Shown: in pieces, positions 1 through 8,554 of the stretch | How the letters are laid out: each line of letters begins with the position of its first letter | Numbering within the stretch: the first letter of the stretch is position 1 | Assembly: GCA_947630895.1 (NCBI GenBank) | Contig: CANRJJ010000015.1 | Span: forward strand, 1 to 35,220 | Source of the DNA: an uncultured Wohlfahrtiimonas sp. | GTDB lineage: Bacteria; Pseudomonadota; Gammaproteobacteria; Cardiobacteriales; Wohlfahrtiimonadaceae | Direction of reading: 5' to 3' | DNA length: 35,220 nt | The notes under the pieces: model-generated | Told to the model about the DNA's origin: nothing | The model's input: the letters and a program-made list of their open reading frames with translations, nothing else | Database searches by the model: none | Position numbers and translations under genes: made by a program

Positions 1-37
1 TATTGAGCTGATTTTTTTTAAAAGTGTCTCATAAGAA

Positions 38-63
38 AAACCTCGATGAAAATACCGAGGTTT
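38..63 (-). terminator. Terminator-like hairpin after the zapG-like gene
   Basis: An 8-bp stem (AAACCTCG at 38-45 with CGAGGTTT at 56-63) closes a 10-nt loop. Read on the minus strand it is followed by a T-rich run (TTTTTCTTAT). It lies about 60 nt past the stop of the minus-strand gene at 122-727, so it is the likely end of that transcript. Confidence 0.65.
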
Positions 64-76
64 ATCAGCGATCTGA

Positions 77-101
77 GGCTAGAATATTTTCTAGCCTTTT
101 T
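77..101 (+). terminator. Terminator-like hairpin, plus strand
   Basis: A perfect 8-bp stem GGCTAGAA (77-84) / TTCTAGCC (89-96) with a 4-nt loop is followed on the plus strand by five T (97-101). It would stop plus-strand transcription entering from the left edge. It sits back to back with the hairpin at 38-63. Confidence 0.6.
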
Positions 102-121
102 GTTACATCACTACTATATAA

Positions 122-727
122 TTATTTATTATCTTTTGGTTCTAACTTTCTAGCCAATTCATCAATTGTCTCATTGATTTTATCTTTAACATCATCTGGA
201 ACTTCTGTTTGTTTAGCATCAACAGCAATTTCAATCTCTTTAGCCGCTATAATTTTCTCATCTTTTACAGCAGTCTCTTCTGGCTTAACTGATAACTTCG
301 CATCAATCTCATCTATTTTATCTTCTGTAGCATCCTTAATTTCAACTGATTTCTCTACGATTTTATCTTTAGCTTCAATTGTTTTTTCTTTTAAATCATC
401 AACTGCTTCATCAGCCTTATGAGCTAACTCATCTAATTTCGTATCTGCATCAATTACTAAACCTTTGAATTTTTCTTTTAATGTAGAAATCTCATTTTTA
501 CTCATGTGTTGGTATAAATCTTTCAAGTCTGTACCAATTTTATGGAGCATATTTTCACTTTCAGCAAAATGTTCTGTTTGTTGTTTTAATTTATTTTTAA
601 CATCTTCTAATTCTTCTTTTAATTTTGTAATGACTTCACCATTAGCATTACCCATGCGCCCAACGATTAAACCAATAACAATTCCAGCAATACCACCGAA
701 AATAAAAGCCAATAAATATTCGCCCAT
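122..727 (-). CDS. zapG: ZapG/YhcB-family (DUF1043) inner-membrane protein with extended tail
   Basis: A 201-residue protein with one N-terminal transmembrane helix (about residues 5-22), a coiled coil, and the family signature ESENMLHKIGTDLKDLYQHM. In E. coli YhcB/ZapG this segment reads similarly (YRQLYQHMAKS). The family is linked to cell division and envelope growth. I chose the ATG at 727 because AAGGAG lies 6-7 nt upstream. A TTG 15 nt further up (742) overlaps that ribosome site. E. coli YhcB is about 132 residues; here about 100 extra C-terminal residues are rich in Lys, Glu, Asp and Ala with regular helical repeats (DDLKEKTIEAKDKIVEKSVE), like a long charged coiled coil. The family call is firm; the role of the tail is unknown. 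Confidence 0.85.
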   Translation of the reverse strand: MGEYLLAFIFGGIAGIVIGLIVGRMGNANGEVITKLKEELEDVKNKLKQQTEHFAESENMLHKIGTDLKDLYQHMSKNEISTLKEKFKGLVIDADTKLDELAHKADEAVDDLKEKTIEAKDKIVEKSVEIKDATEDKIDEIDAKLSVKPEETAVKDEKIIAAKEIEIAVDAKQTEVPDDVKDKINETIDELARKLEPKDNK

Positions 728-780
728 TTTTAACTCCTTCAATATTGTTTATACGTTTAATTAAATCTTTAAGATTGGAC

Positions 781-786
781 ATTATA
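781..786 (-). promoter_or_regulatory. Candidate -10 box for the zapG-like gene
   Basis: The minus strand reads TATAAT at 786-781, about 54 nt upstream of the chosen ATG. No good -35 hexamer lies 16-18 nt further up, so this is supported only by the perfect -10 box and its position. Confidence 0.4.
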
Positions 787-870
787 CTACCCTAAACTAT
801 GTAAATTTAACCTTTACATGTTATTAAAAAAATTTATATCAGCTTTAGTGCAGTAAAAGGTAATTATAAG

Positions 871-899
871 TTGAAAACTATATTTTAACTCCATACAAT
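871..899 (+). promoter_or_regulatory. Sigma70-type promoter of trkA
   Basis: TTGAAA (871-876), a 17-nt spacer and TACAAT (894-899) make a near-consensus sigma70 promoter. The predicted start near 906 leaves a leader of about 26 nt before the trkA ATG at 932. Confidence 0.7.
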
Positions 900-931
900 G
901 ATTCGATTTATTTTTAAAATTGTGTCTTTAT

Positions 932-2320
932 ATGAAAATACTGATTTTAGGCGCAGGACAAGTTGGCTCTAACGCTGCAAACATTCTATCTCAAGAAGCT
1001 GAGCATGAGGTCACGATTGTTGACATTGATGCTTCTATTCTAGCGAATCTACAAGATCGTTATGATATCCGAACTGTTGTAGGTAATGCGTCACTTCCTC
1101 ACGTTCTAGATGAAGCCGGTGCAAAAGAAACAGATATTATTATCGCAGTGACTTCTAGTGATGAAGTTAATATGATCGCGTGCCAGTTAGCACACACTCT
1201 ATTTAATATTCGCTTAAAAATTGCCCGTATTCGTTCACAGTCTTATATCGAATATGCTGACATATTCGGCCATGAACTTGAAAAGGCTTTCAATATTGAT
1301 GTAATCATCAGCCCTGAAATATTGGTCAAAGAGCGCCTTAAAAACATTATTAACTTACCTGGTGCACAGCAAGTATTACGTTTTGATCGTGGTAGAGTTT
1401 TGATGGTGGCCGCTGAGGCTGAAGATGGCGGTAGATTAGTTGGATCGCCAATTAAAAGTTTGCCTGAACATCTTCCTAACATTGATGTTCGTATTGTTGC
1501 GGTATTTAGAAACGGTGAACCATTAGAAATTAGTGGGGAAACAGTCATATTAGAAGGGGATGAGGTTTATTATCTTTGCCCGCAAAAACATGCAAAACTA
1601 GTAATGACTGAGATTCGTCCTTCTACGAAAATAGTCAAAAAAGTTATGATTGCCGGCGGTGGAAACATTGGATATCGCTTAGCTAGCGCATTAGAAGATG
1701 ATCTTCGCGTAAAAATTATCGAAGTGAACAAAGCAAATGCCGCTCGATTAACATCACACTTAAAAAATGCATTAGTGCTCAATGGTGACTGCACCGATGA
1801 GTCATTATTGTACGAAGAAAATATTGATCAAATAGATGTTTACTGTGCTGTAACTGAAGATGAGCAAACCAATATTTTATCCAGCATGCTAGCGAAACGA
1901 TTGGGTGCAAAACGCGTAATCACCTTGATCAATCGAAGTGCTTTTGTTGATTTAGTGGAAAATGAATCTAATATTGATATCGCATTCTCACCACAACAAG
2001 TGACTTTGGGCGTACTGTTAACTTATATCCGTAAAGGTGATGTTGTTCAGCTTTATTCACTGGGTACAGGTGATTTGGAAGCATTTGAGCTTGTTGTTCA
2101 TGGCACACCTGAAACATCCAAAATCATCGGCAAAACGATTGATAAAATTAACTGGCCTGAAGGAATTACACTCGCAGGCATCATTCGTCATCAACAAGTT
2201 ATCGTTTCACATAGAAATTTCACATTAGAAGAAAATGATCACATGATTTTCTTCATTTCAAATAAACAAAGCATTCCTGATCTGGAATTCCTTTGTCAAA
2301 CAAAAGACATCAATGATTAA
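932..2320 (+). CDS. trkA: Trk potassium uptake system, NAD(H)-binding peripheral subunit TrkA
   Basis: A 462-residue protein with two RCK (Rossmann plus TrkA_C) repeats. The first NAD-binding loop is GAGQVG at residues 7-12, with acidic residues D31/D33 at the end of strand 2. The second is GGGNIG at about 242-247 followed by KIIEVNK. Length and duplicated layout match E. coli TrkA (458 residues). It sits on the cytoplasmic face of TrkH/TrkG and gates K+ uptake by nucleotide binding. No trkH is in this window. The ATG at 932 gives the canonical MKILILGAGQVG start; an in-frame TTG at 920 would add four residues and is unlikely. No clear Shine-Dalgarno is seen. The argG gene starts 24 nt after the stop and may be co-transcribed. 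Confidence 0.95.
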   Translation: MKILILGAGQVGSNAANILSQEAEHEVTIVDIDASILANLQDRYDIRTVVGNASLPHVLDEAGAKETDIIIAVTSSDEVNMIACQLAHTLFNIRLKIARIRSQSYIEYADIFGHELEKAFNIDVIISPEILVKERLKNIINLPGAQQVLRFDRGRVLMVAAEAEDGGRLVGSPIKSLPEHLPNIDVRIVAVFRNGEPLEISGETVILEGDEVYYLCPQKHAKLVMTEIRPSTKIVKKVMIAGGGNIGYRLASALEDDLRVKIIEVNKANAARLTSHLKNALVLNGDCTDESLLYEENIDQIDVYCAVTEDEQTNILSSMLAKRLGAKRVITLINRSAFVDLVENESNIDIAFSPQQVTLGVLLTYIRKGDVVQLYSLGTGDLEAFELVVHGTPETSKIIGKTIDKINWPEGITLAGIIRHQQVIVSHRNFTLEENDHMIFFISNKQSIPDLEFLCQTKDIND

Positions 2321-2344
2321 CACACAAGTAGGAGCATGTAATTA

Positions 2345-3553
2345 ATGAGTAAAGTAAACAAAGTTGTCCTCGCCTATTCTGGTGGACTAGATACATCAGT
2401 AATCCTTAAATGGCTTCAAGATGAGTACCAATGTGAAGTGGTAACATTCACAGCGGACTTAGGACAAGGTGAAGAAGTTGAACCTGCTCGCGCTAAAGCA
2501 CAAGCATTAGGCGTGAAAGAAATCTATATTGATGACTTACGTGAAGAATTTGCACGTGATTTCATTTTCCCAATGTTCCGTGCTAATACAATTTATGAAG
2601 GCGAATACTTATTAGGTACTTCTATTGCTCGTCCATTGATTGCTAAAAGATTAATTGAAATTGCAAATGAAACAAATGCAGATGCTATTTCTCACGGCGC
2701 AACAGGTAAAGGTAATGACCAAGTTCGTTTTGAATTAGGCGCATACGCATTAAAACCAGATGTAAAAGTAATTGCCCCTTGGCGTGAATGGGACCTAATG
2801 TCTCGTGAAAAGTTATTGAATTATGCTGAAAAACATAACATCCAAATTGATCGTGGCGGTAAAAAATCACCATATTCAATGGATGCAAACTTATTGCACA
2901 TCTCATATGAAGGCTTAAACTTAGAAGATCCATGGACAGAGCCTGAAACTGATATGTGGCGCTGGACTGTTTCTCCTGAAGAAGCACCAAATGAAGCAAC
3001 ATACATCGAATTAACATTCGAAAAAGGTGACGTAGTTGCAATTGATGGCGTTGCAAAATCACCAGCAACAGTTGTCGCTGAATTGAATAAAATCGCAGGT
3101 GCTAATGGCATTGGTCGCGTAGATATCGTTGAAAACCGTTACGTTGGTATGAAAGCACGTGGTTGCTACGAAACTCCAGCAGGTACTGTAATTCTAAAAG
3201 CACACCGTGCAATCGAATCTATCACTTTAGATCGTGAAGCTGCTCACTTGAAAGATGAGTTAATGCCTCGCTATGCTTCTTTGATTTATAACGGTTACTG
3301 GTGGAGCCCTGAGCGTGAAATGCTACAAGCTGCTATTGATAAATCTCAAGAGCACGTTTCAGGCGTTGTACGTTTAAAACTTTACAAAGGCAATGTAATC
3401 GTTGTTGGTCGTAAATCAGACGAGTCTTTATTTGATGAAAACATCGCAACATTTGAAGATGATGCAGGCGCATACGATCAAAAAGATGCTGCAGGCTTTA
3501 TTAAATTGAATGCTCTACGTTTACGCACTGCAGCAAAACGTAATGCTAAATAA
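2345..3553 (+). CDS. argG: Argininosuccinate synthase
   Basis: A 402-residue protein that joins citrulline and aspartate with ATP to make argininosuccinate, the penultimate step of arginine synthesis in the cytoplasm. The N-type ATP pyrophosphatase P-loop SGGLDTS is at residues 12-18. Other conserved family stretches are visible, such as [14 protein letters not shown] and APWREWD. The length fits the short (type 1) ArgG subfamily. AGGAG lies 10 nt before the ATG. It is followed by a strong bidirectional terminator. No other arginine gene is adjacent, so the gene stands alone here. Codon use is more regular than in its neighbours, as expected for a well-expressed enzyme. Confidence 0.97.
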   Translation: MSKVNKVVLAYSGGLDTSVILKWLQDEYQCEVVTFTADLGQGEEVEPARAKAQALGVKEIYIDDLREEFARDFIFPMFRANTIYEGEYLLGTSIARPLIAKRLIEIANETNADAISHGATGKGNDQVRFELGAYALKPDVKVIAPWREWDLMSREKLLNYAEKHNIQIDRGGKKSPYSMDANLLHISYEGLNLEDPWTEPETDMWRWTVSPEEAPNEATYIELTFEKGDVVAIDGVAKSPATVVAELNKIAGANGIGRVDIVENRYVGMKARGCYETPAGTVILKAHRAIESITLDREAAHLKDELMPRYASLIYNGYWWSPEREMLQAAIDKSQEHVSGVVRLKLYKGNVIVVGRKSDESLFDENIATFEDDAGAYDQKDAAGFIKLNALRLRTAAKRNAK

Positions 3554-3570
3554 TTTAAACTAAAACAAAA

Positions 3571-3595
3571 AAACCGCTGAAAAGCGGTTTTTTTT
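3571..3595. terminator. Bidirectional terminator between argG and lptG
   Basis: Stem AAACCGCT (3571-3578) / AGCGGTTT (3583-3590) with a GAAA tetraloop. Eight T follow on the plus strand (counting the stem end), and an A-rich run precedes it, which reads as T-rich on the minus strand. It serves the convergent genes argG and lptG. Confidence 0.9.
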
Positions 3596-3613
3596 ATTAT
3601 CTTAATTTCCAAG

Positions 3614-4660
3614 TTATTTAGATGCCACAAATTTAAATAGTATAAAAGCGATCAATAAAGCAATAATAATTGGTAGCACAGCACCTGCAATCGGTGGATA
3701 TCCAAATACTAAAATCGTATGACTTAAGATTCGAGAAGTTAGGTAGATAATCAGCCCGATCATAATCCCCAAGAAAATTCTCATACCTAAGTTGCCTTGA
3801 CGATTTTGAGAAAATATTAATGGTGCAACAATGATTAGCATCACAAAATTCATAATAGGACTTACTAATTTTGTCCAAAATGCCAAACGATATTCAGAGC
3901 TATCTAACCCATTATTTTCCATATAACCAATAAAGCGCCATAAATTTACGATGGATAAATTTTCAGGTTTAGAAATTAAGGCATCTAAAATTCGTTGCTC
4001 AATTAAATTTGGGAATACTAAATTTTCTTCAAACTTTCTAGTCACCTCAGAAGCTGTAATATCAGTGGTTACAACATCTGTCATCATCCAATCACGTCTA
4101 TCTAAGGTAGCATCAGGCGCTCTAACAATTTGTTTAATTGTCTGCCCTTCAATATCGAATAAAGTGATATTTTTCAAGTCACCATTTTGAATAGAAGAAA
4201 CATTCAATACTTCAGACCCTGAGATTGCCCAAAACCCTGGTTGAATATTATCTGAGCCTGCACTTTTATTTTGATAATTTTCCGCTTTTACTGAACTGTA
4301 AGGAATAATACCTTCACTTAAAAATATTGACAACATGCTCATCAATATCACAGTAATAATCGCTCCCCATAAGATGCGAAATTTACTTAAACCAGCCGCT
4401 CGCATAACCGTCAACTCATTGGTTGAAGCCAATTGCCCCATACCGATAAGAATTCCTAATAAAAGCCCCATTGGGATCATTCTATTTAAGCGCATCGGCA
4501 AATCATACGTTAGATATAAAAGTATATTAGTGATGTTGACATCATTTTCACCCAATTCATTTAAGAAGGTAAAAAATGTCTCAATAATAGATAAAAGAAT
4601 CAAACTGCCAATAACAGTAAGCAGCGTAACCCACAAAGTGTAGCGATCTAATTTTATCAT
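3614..4660 (-). CDS. lptG: LPS export ABC transporter permease LptG
   Basis: A 348-residue YjgP/YjgQ-family inner-membrane permease. It has three N-terminal transmembrane helices, a beta-jellyroll periplasmic domain (about residues 130-265), and three C-terminal helices. With LptF and the LptB ATPase it extracts lipopolysaccharide from the inner membrane and feeds it to LptC-LptA-LptD. The opening MIKLDRYTLWVTLLTVIGSL is typical. I start it at the ATG at 4660, 4 nt after the lptF stop; a longer frame from 4693 would lie within lptF and add 11 non-conserved residues. LptG rather than LptF is assigned from its second place in the pair and the short N-terminus. It is the last gene of tgt-lptF-lptG. 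Confidence 0.92.
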   Translation of the reverse strand: MIKLDRYTLWVTLLTVIGSLILLSIIETFFTFLNELGENDVNITNILLYLTYDLPMRLNRMIPMGLLLGILIGMGQLASTNELTVMRAAGLSKFRILWGAIITVILMSMLSIFLSEGIIPYSSVKAENYQNKSAGSDNIQPGFWAISGSEVLNVSSIQNGDLKNITLFDIEGQTIKQIVRAPDATLDRRDWMMTDVVTTDITASEVTRKFEENLVFPNLIEQRILDALISKPENLSIVNLWRFIGYMENNGLDSSEYRLAFWTKLVSPIMNFVMLIIVAPLIFSQNRQGNLGMRIFLGIMIGLIIYLTSRILSHTILVFGYPPIAGAVLPIIIALLIAFILFKFVASK

Positions 4661-4664
4661 TTCA

Positions 4665-5729
4665 TCACATCCGCTTACTAAAACGATAAGCAATAACTAA
4701 GGCAACAATGAGCATCACGACATGAGTCCACCATAAACCCAACCAATCTGGCGTAATACCTTTTCTCATCCATGTTTGCGCCATATTCAATAAATTAAAA
4801 TAAATAACGTAAATAAATATAGCAACCAAAAGATTGCCAAAGCGCCCTTGTCTAGGATTGGAATGTGATAATGCAGGAATCATCAAAACAACAATCAATA
4901 AACTAATCGCTGTTGATAAACGGCGCTCAAACTCTCTTTGATAAAGTACATTATCGAGATTACTCAAGAGTTCTTTAGTCGAAAAAGCAGCCATTCTTGG
5001 AACGACTTGTTCAGCATTGGTGTCTAAGCGCAAAACGACTTCCTGAAAATTGAGCACATCAATCGCACCACTTTTTGCAAATGAATATCGGTTACCATCA
5101 TTTAATATTAAAAATCTAATCCCCGAATTTGGTTCTATTTCTTGTCTACCTGTTTTAGCCAAAGTGACTGAGTAATCACCATTTTTTTCTTGTGTTCGGA
5201 TAAAAACATCTTTAATTTCTTGCTGATTATCTGAAATTTCTCTCACATAAACAGTGTTCTTACCTCGAGACAACTCTTTAAAGGTGCCCGCTTTAATGAT
5301 GGTTAACTGCGCTTCTTCTCGCGCTTGCTGTTGAATGTCATGAAACCTCAGTGAAAAATGAGGAATCATAAAAAAATTCAACAATAAAAGAATAGCCGCC
5401 AATGGAATTGTGATTTGAAACAACAACCGATAAAGCGTAGATAACGGCATACCTAAAGCAAACATCGCTGTCATTTCAGAGTCTTTGTATAATCGACCAA
5501 ATGCAACAATGGATGCCAATAAAAAACTCAACGGCACTAACTCGGCAACAAATCGCAAAATTTGAATGCCTATCATTGAGAAAATGACATTAGGCGAAAT
5601 TCCACCACTCATGACTTCGTTTAGCATCAAGGCTAAACGCTGCACCAATAAGATCGCCAATAGAACGATAATGGTTGCGGCAAAAGTGAATAATATCTCT
5701 TTTGAAATATAGTGGCGGATGATTCGCAT
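4665..5729 (-). CDS. lptF: LPS export ABC transporter permease LptF
   Basis: A 354-residue YjgP/YjgQ-family permease, partner of LptG. The N-terminus MRIIRHYISKEILFTFAATI matches the LptF amphipathic start followed by the first membrane helix. The family segment ALGMPLSTLYRLLFQITIPL is present, as are a periplasmic jellyroll and three C-terminal helices ending RFSKRM. The TGA stop lies 4 nt before the lptG ATG, and the ATG is 5 nt after the tgt stop with GAGG about 10 nt upstream, so all three are translated from one message. In E. coli lptFG lie next to pepA; here they follow tgt, a different arrangement. Confidence 0.92.
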   Translation of the reverse strand: MRIIRHYISKEILFTFAATIIVLLAILLVQRLALMLNEVMSGGISPNVIFSMIGIQILRFVAELVPLSFLLASIVAFGRLYKDSEMTAMFALGMPLSTLYRLLFQITIPLAAILLLLNFFMIPHFSLRFHDIQQQAREEAQLTIIKAGTFKELSRGKNTVYVREISDNQQEIKDVFIRTQEKNGDYSVTLAKTGRQEIEPNSGIRFLILNDGNRYSFAKSGAIDVLNFQEVVLRLDTNAEQVVPRMAAFSTKELLSNLDNVLYQREFERRLSTAISLLIVVLMIPALSHSNPRQGRFGNLLVAIFIYVIYFNLLNMAQTWMRKGITPDWLGLWWTHVVMLIVALVIAYRFSKRM

Positions 5730-5734
5730 TGCGC

Positions 5735-6862
<1,128 letters not shown>

Positions 6863-6957
6863 CTACAACAGGAATAAATATAAACCGTGGATTTTAACCT
6901 TTAATCCTGATTTTTTCAGAAAAACTTCATACAATGTTTTTATTTTGCGAATGAATT

Positions 6958-7389
6958 ATGTCAAATGTCTCGTTTTATGTTTTAGAAAGCACTAGCATCA
7001 ACGATTTATACAAAACTGTTATCCGCCTTTCCATCAAAGCTTATGAAGCCGAAAATCAAACTTTAATCTACAGCAATCATACCGATTTATTGGCAAAAAT
7101 TGATGATTATTTATGGACATATTCAAATACGAGCTTTATTCCTCACATTCATATCACATCTAATGAAGAGGCTGACGATATTGACCCAATTATTTTAGCG
7201 AGCTTTGAGCCAACATTACCCAAAAAAGATCTATTGATTCAGTTGGCTGATAATCCATTGCCGAACTTTCAAGAATATAACCGTGTGATCGAGATTTTAT
7301 ACAATGATCCAGAATATTTAGCCAAAGGGCGCGAACGTTTTAAGTTCTATCGTAGAAATGGCATTGAGCCAAAAACGATCAAAATCTAA
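6958..7389 (+). CDS. holC: DNA polymerase III chi subunit
   Basis: A 143-residue HolC-family protein. It links the clamp loader (through psi) to single-stranded DNA-binding protein at the replication fork. Family features are the FYVL start, the hydrophobic helix with YSNHTDLLAKIDDYLW, the SFIPHIH segment and the C-terminal RFKFYRRNGIEP. The length agrees with E. coli chi (147). In many relatives holC sits between pepA and valS; here it is apart from pepA and precedes a SirB2-like gene. No Shine-Dalgarno is evident before the ATG, so the start rests on the match to the family. Confidence 0.85.
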   Translation: MSNVSFYVLESTSINDLYKTVIRLSIKAYEAENQTLIYSNHTDLLAKIDDYLWTYSNTSFIPHIHITSNEEADDIDPIILASFEPTLPKKDLLIQLADNPLPNFQEYNRVIEILYNDPEYLAKGRERFKFYRRNGIEPKTIKI

Positions 7390-7446
7390 CTACAATAATC
7401 ATTAATTGATACTACACTTTATAGGATATCTTTATCAGGAGCTTTT

Positions 7447-7830
7447 ATGTTTGCTTACTACACAGCTTTTAAACATTCACATTTATTGTTTGTGGTCATC
7501 ACTTTAGTACTGTTTAACTTTCGTTTCTTCTGGAAGCAATTCGCACCACAAAAACCATTACATAAAGTTTTCCGAATTATTCCACACATCAATGACACAT
7601 TGTTATTATTAACAGGTGCTTTAATGGCATATACCGTTAAATTTATTCCATTTGTGAATGCCAATTGGCTTGGTATAAAACTAATCTTACTCGTTTTATA
7701 TATTGGCTTTGGCTTTATGGCAATCAAAGCTCAACCTCGTTCGAAACAAGCCATCATTGGTTATATTTTTGCGATGGTATCTGTTCTCGGCATTATCCAT
7801 TTAGCAATGGCAAAACCTTTACTTTTCTAA
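7447..7830 (+). CDS. SirB2-family inner-membrane protein
   Basis: A 127-residue, very hydrophobic protein with four predicted transmembrane helices (about residues 7-27, 44-63, 72-92 and 101-121). The layout and the motifs HSHLLFVVITLVLFNFRFFW and IIPHINDTLLLLTG match the SirB2 family, which was named after a Salmonella invasion-gene locus but has no established biochemical role. AGGAG sits 5-6 nt before the ATG. It is 9 nt upstream of msrB, with the two genes probably co-transcribed. The family call is good; the function is unknown. Confidence 0.8.
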   Translation: MFAYYTAFKHSHLLFVVITLVLFNFRFFWKQFAPQKPLHKVFRIIPHINDTLLLLTGALMAYTVKFIPFVNANWLGIKLILLVLYIGFGFMAIKAQPRSKQAIIGYIFAMVSVLGIIHLAMAKPLLF

Positions 7831-7839
7831 GGATATATT

Positions 7840-8271
7840 ATGAAAGTTGATAAAGACAAACTCAAAGAAACACTAACAGATCTTCAATATCATGTGACAC
7901 AAGAGAATGGCACAGAAAGACCTTTCACAAGTGAATACAATGATCTGTATGAAGATGGTATCTATGTTGACATCGTAAGTGGTGAAGCACTCTACTCTTC
8001 TCGTGATAAATATGATGCGGGTTGTGGCTGGCCATCATTTAGCAGATCATTGGTTGATTTGGTTAATGTAGAAGATTATAGCCTCAGTAGAGTTCGCACA
8101 GAAATTCGTAGCCCAGAAGGCGATTCTCACCTCGGCCATGTATTTAATGATGGACCTGTAGAATTGGGCGGTATTCGTCATTGTGTGAATGGTGCTGCGC
8201 TTAAATTCATTCCTGTTTCAGAGATGGAAGCGCTTGGCTACGGTCAATGGCTATTCTTATTTGAAGAATAA
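7840..8271 (+). CDS. msrB: Peptide-methionine (R)-S-oxide reductase, zinc-free type
   Basis: A 143-residue MsrB that reduces methionine-R-sulfoxide in proteins. The catalytic Cys is C115 in RHCVNGAAL, and the likely resolving Cys is C62 in DAGCGWPSF. The substrate-site stretch [13 protein letters not shown] is intact. The two CxxC zinc pairs of E. coli MsrB are replaced by [10 protein letters not shown] and [10 protein letters not shown], so this is the metal-free subclass. It has only two cysteines in all. AGGA precedes the ATG. There is no MsrA here and no signal peptide, so it should act in the cytoplasm. Confidence 0.95.
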   Translation: MKVDKDKLKETLTDLQYHVTQENGTERPFTSEYNDLYEDGIYVDIVSGEALYSSRDKYDAGCGWPSFSRSLVDLVNVEDYSLSRVRTEIRSPEGDSHLGHVFNDGPVELGGIRHCVNGAALKFIPVSEMEALGYGQWLFLFEE

Positions 8272-8278
8272 AATTACC

Positions 8279-8312
8279 AAAAATAAAAAGCTAGTGGAAC
8301 AATCCACTAGCT
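8279..8312 (-). terminator. Strong minus-strand terminator
   Basis: A perfect 10-bp stem AGCTAGTGGA (8289-8298) / TCCACTAGCT (8303-8312) with a 4-nt loop. On the minus strand it runs straight into TTTTTATTTTT (8289-8279). On the plus strand it is followed by A, so it does not terminate msrB in the usual way. It ends either the M48 operon, about 240 nt past its stop codon, or a separate small RNA. Confidence 0.85.
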
Positions 8313-8411
8313 AAAAAGCAAAACTCATAATAGTAGTAATGGCTGTTTCTTAATTAGGCCTTAAGAAGCAGTGATTCCAATACTAGTCTCAACTCTCCGT
8401 ACTGTCTAAGC
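8281..8411 (-). ncRNA. Candidate small RNA between msrB and the M48 gene
   Basis: This non-coding stretch between convergent genes carries two stem-loops on the minus strand. The first is CTGCTTCTTAA / TTAAGAAACAG (8372-8342, one internal mismatch). The second is a strong 10-bp terminator ending at 8289 with a T-rich tail. An FNR-like palindrome lies just upstream (8450-8463) where no protein gene needs it. The 5' end near 8411 is a guess, since several weak -10 boxes compete in AT-rich sequence. Alternatively the stretch is only the 3' untranslated end of the M48 transcript. I recognise no known RNA family. Confidence 0.4.
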
Positions 8412-8449
8412 AATTTAATTAATCAATCAATTTAATATTTATATTAAAT

Positions 8450-8463
8450 TTGATATAGATCAC
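8450..8463. promoter_or_regulatory. FNR-like binding site
   Basis: TTGAT-ATAG-ATCAC matches the FNR consensus TTGAT-N4-ATCAA at nine of ten positions. It also resembles a CRP half-site pair but fits FNR better. It lies between two convergent genes, more than 85 nt past the M48 stop and about 180 nt past the msrB stop. An 18-bp AT palindrome (8431-8448) is next to it. The best explanation is control of a minus-strand non-coding transcript. Confidence 0.45.
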
Positions 8464-8554
8464 TATGTTAAGAATTTTCAAAAATAACCATTATTAAATT
8501 TTTCAATATTAATATATTTGATTATATAAATTGATAATGTAATGAATTACATTA

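Noticed and set aside
24-422. A 132-residue Ser-rich plus-strand frame at the left edge
   Set aside because: It lies antisense to the zapG-like gene and crosses two terminator hairpins. Its Ser/Ile-rich composition is what the complement of a Lys/Glu/Asp-rich gene gives.
2685-3068. A 127-residue minus-strand frame inside argG
   Set aside because: Shadow of a highly conserved gene; composition is His/Leu/Gln-rich and shows no domain.
8289-8312. Terminator for msrB
   Set aside because: On the plus strand the stem is followed by A-rich sequence with no T-run, so it points to minus-strand termination.
8450-8463. Reading the palindrome as a CRP site
   Set aside because: It shares GTGA-N6-TCA with CRP sites, but the TTGAT/ATCA arms with a 4-nt centre fit FNR at nine of ten bases. 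CRP cannot be fully excluded.
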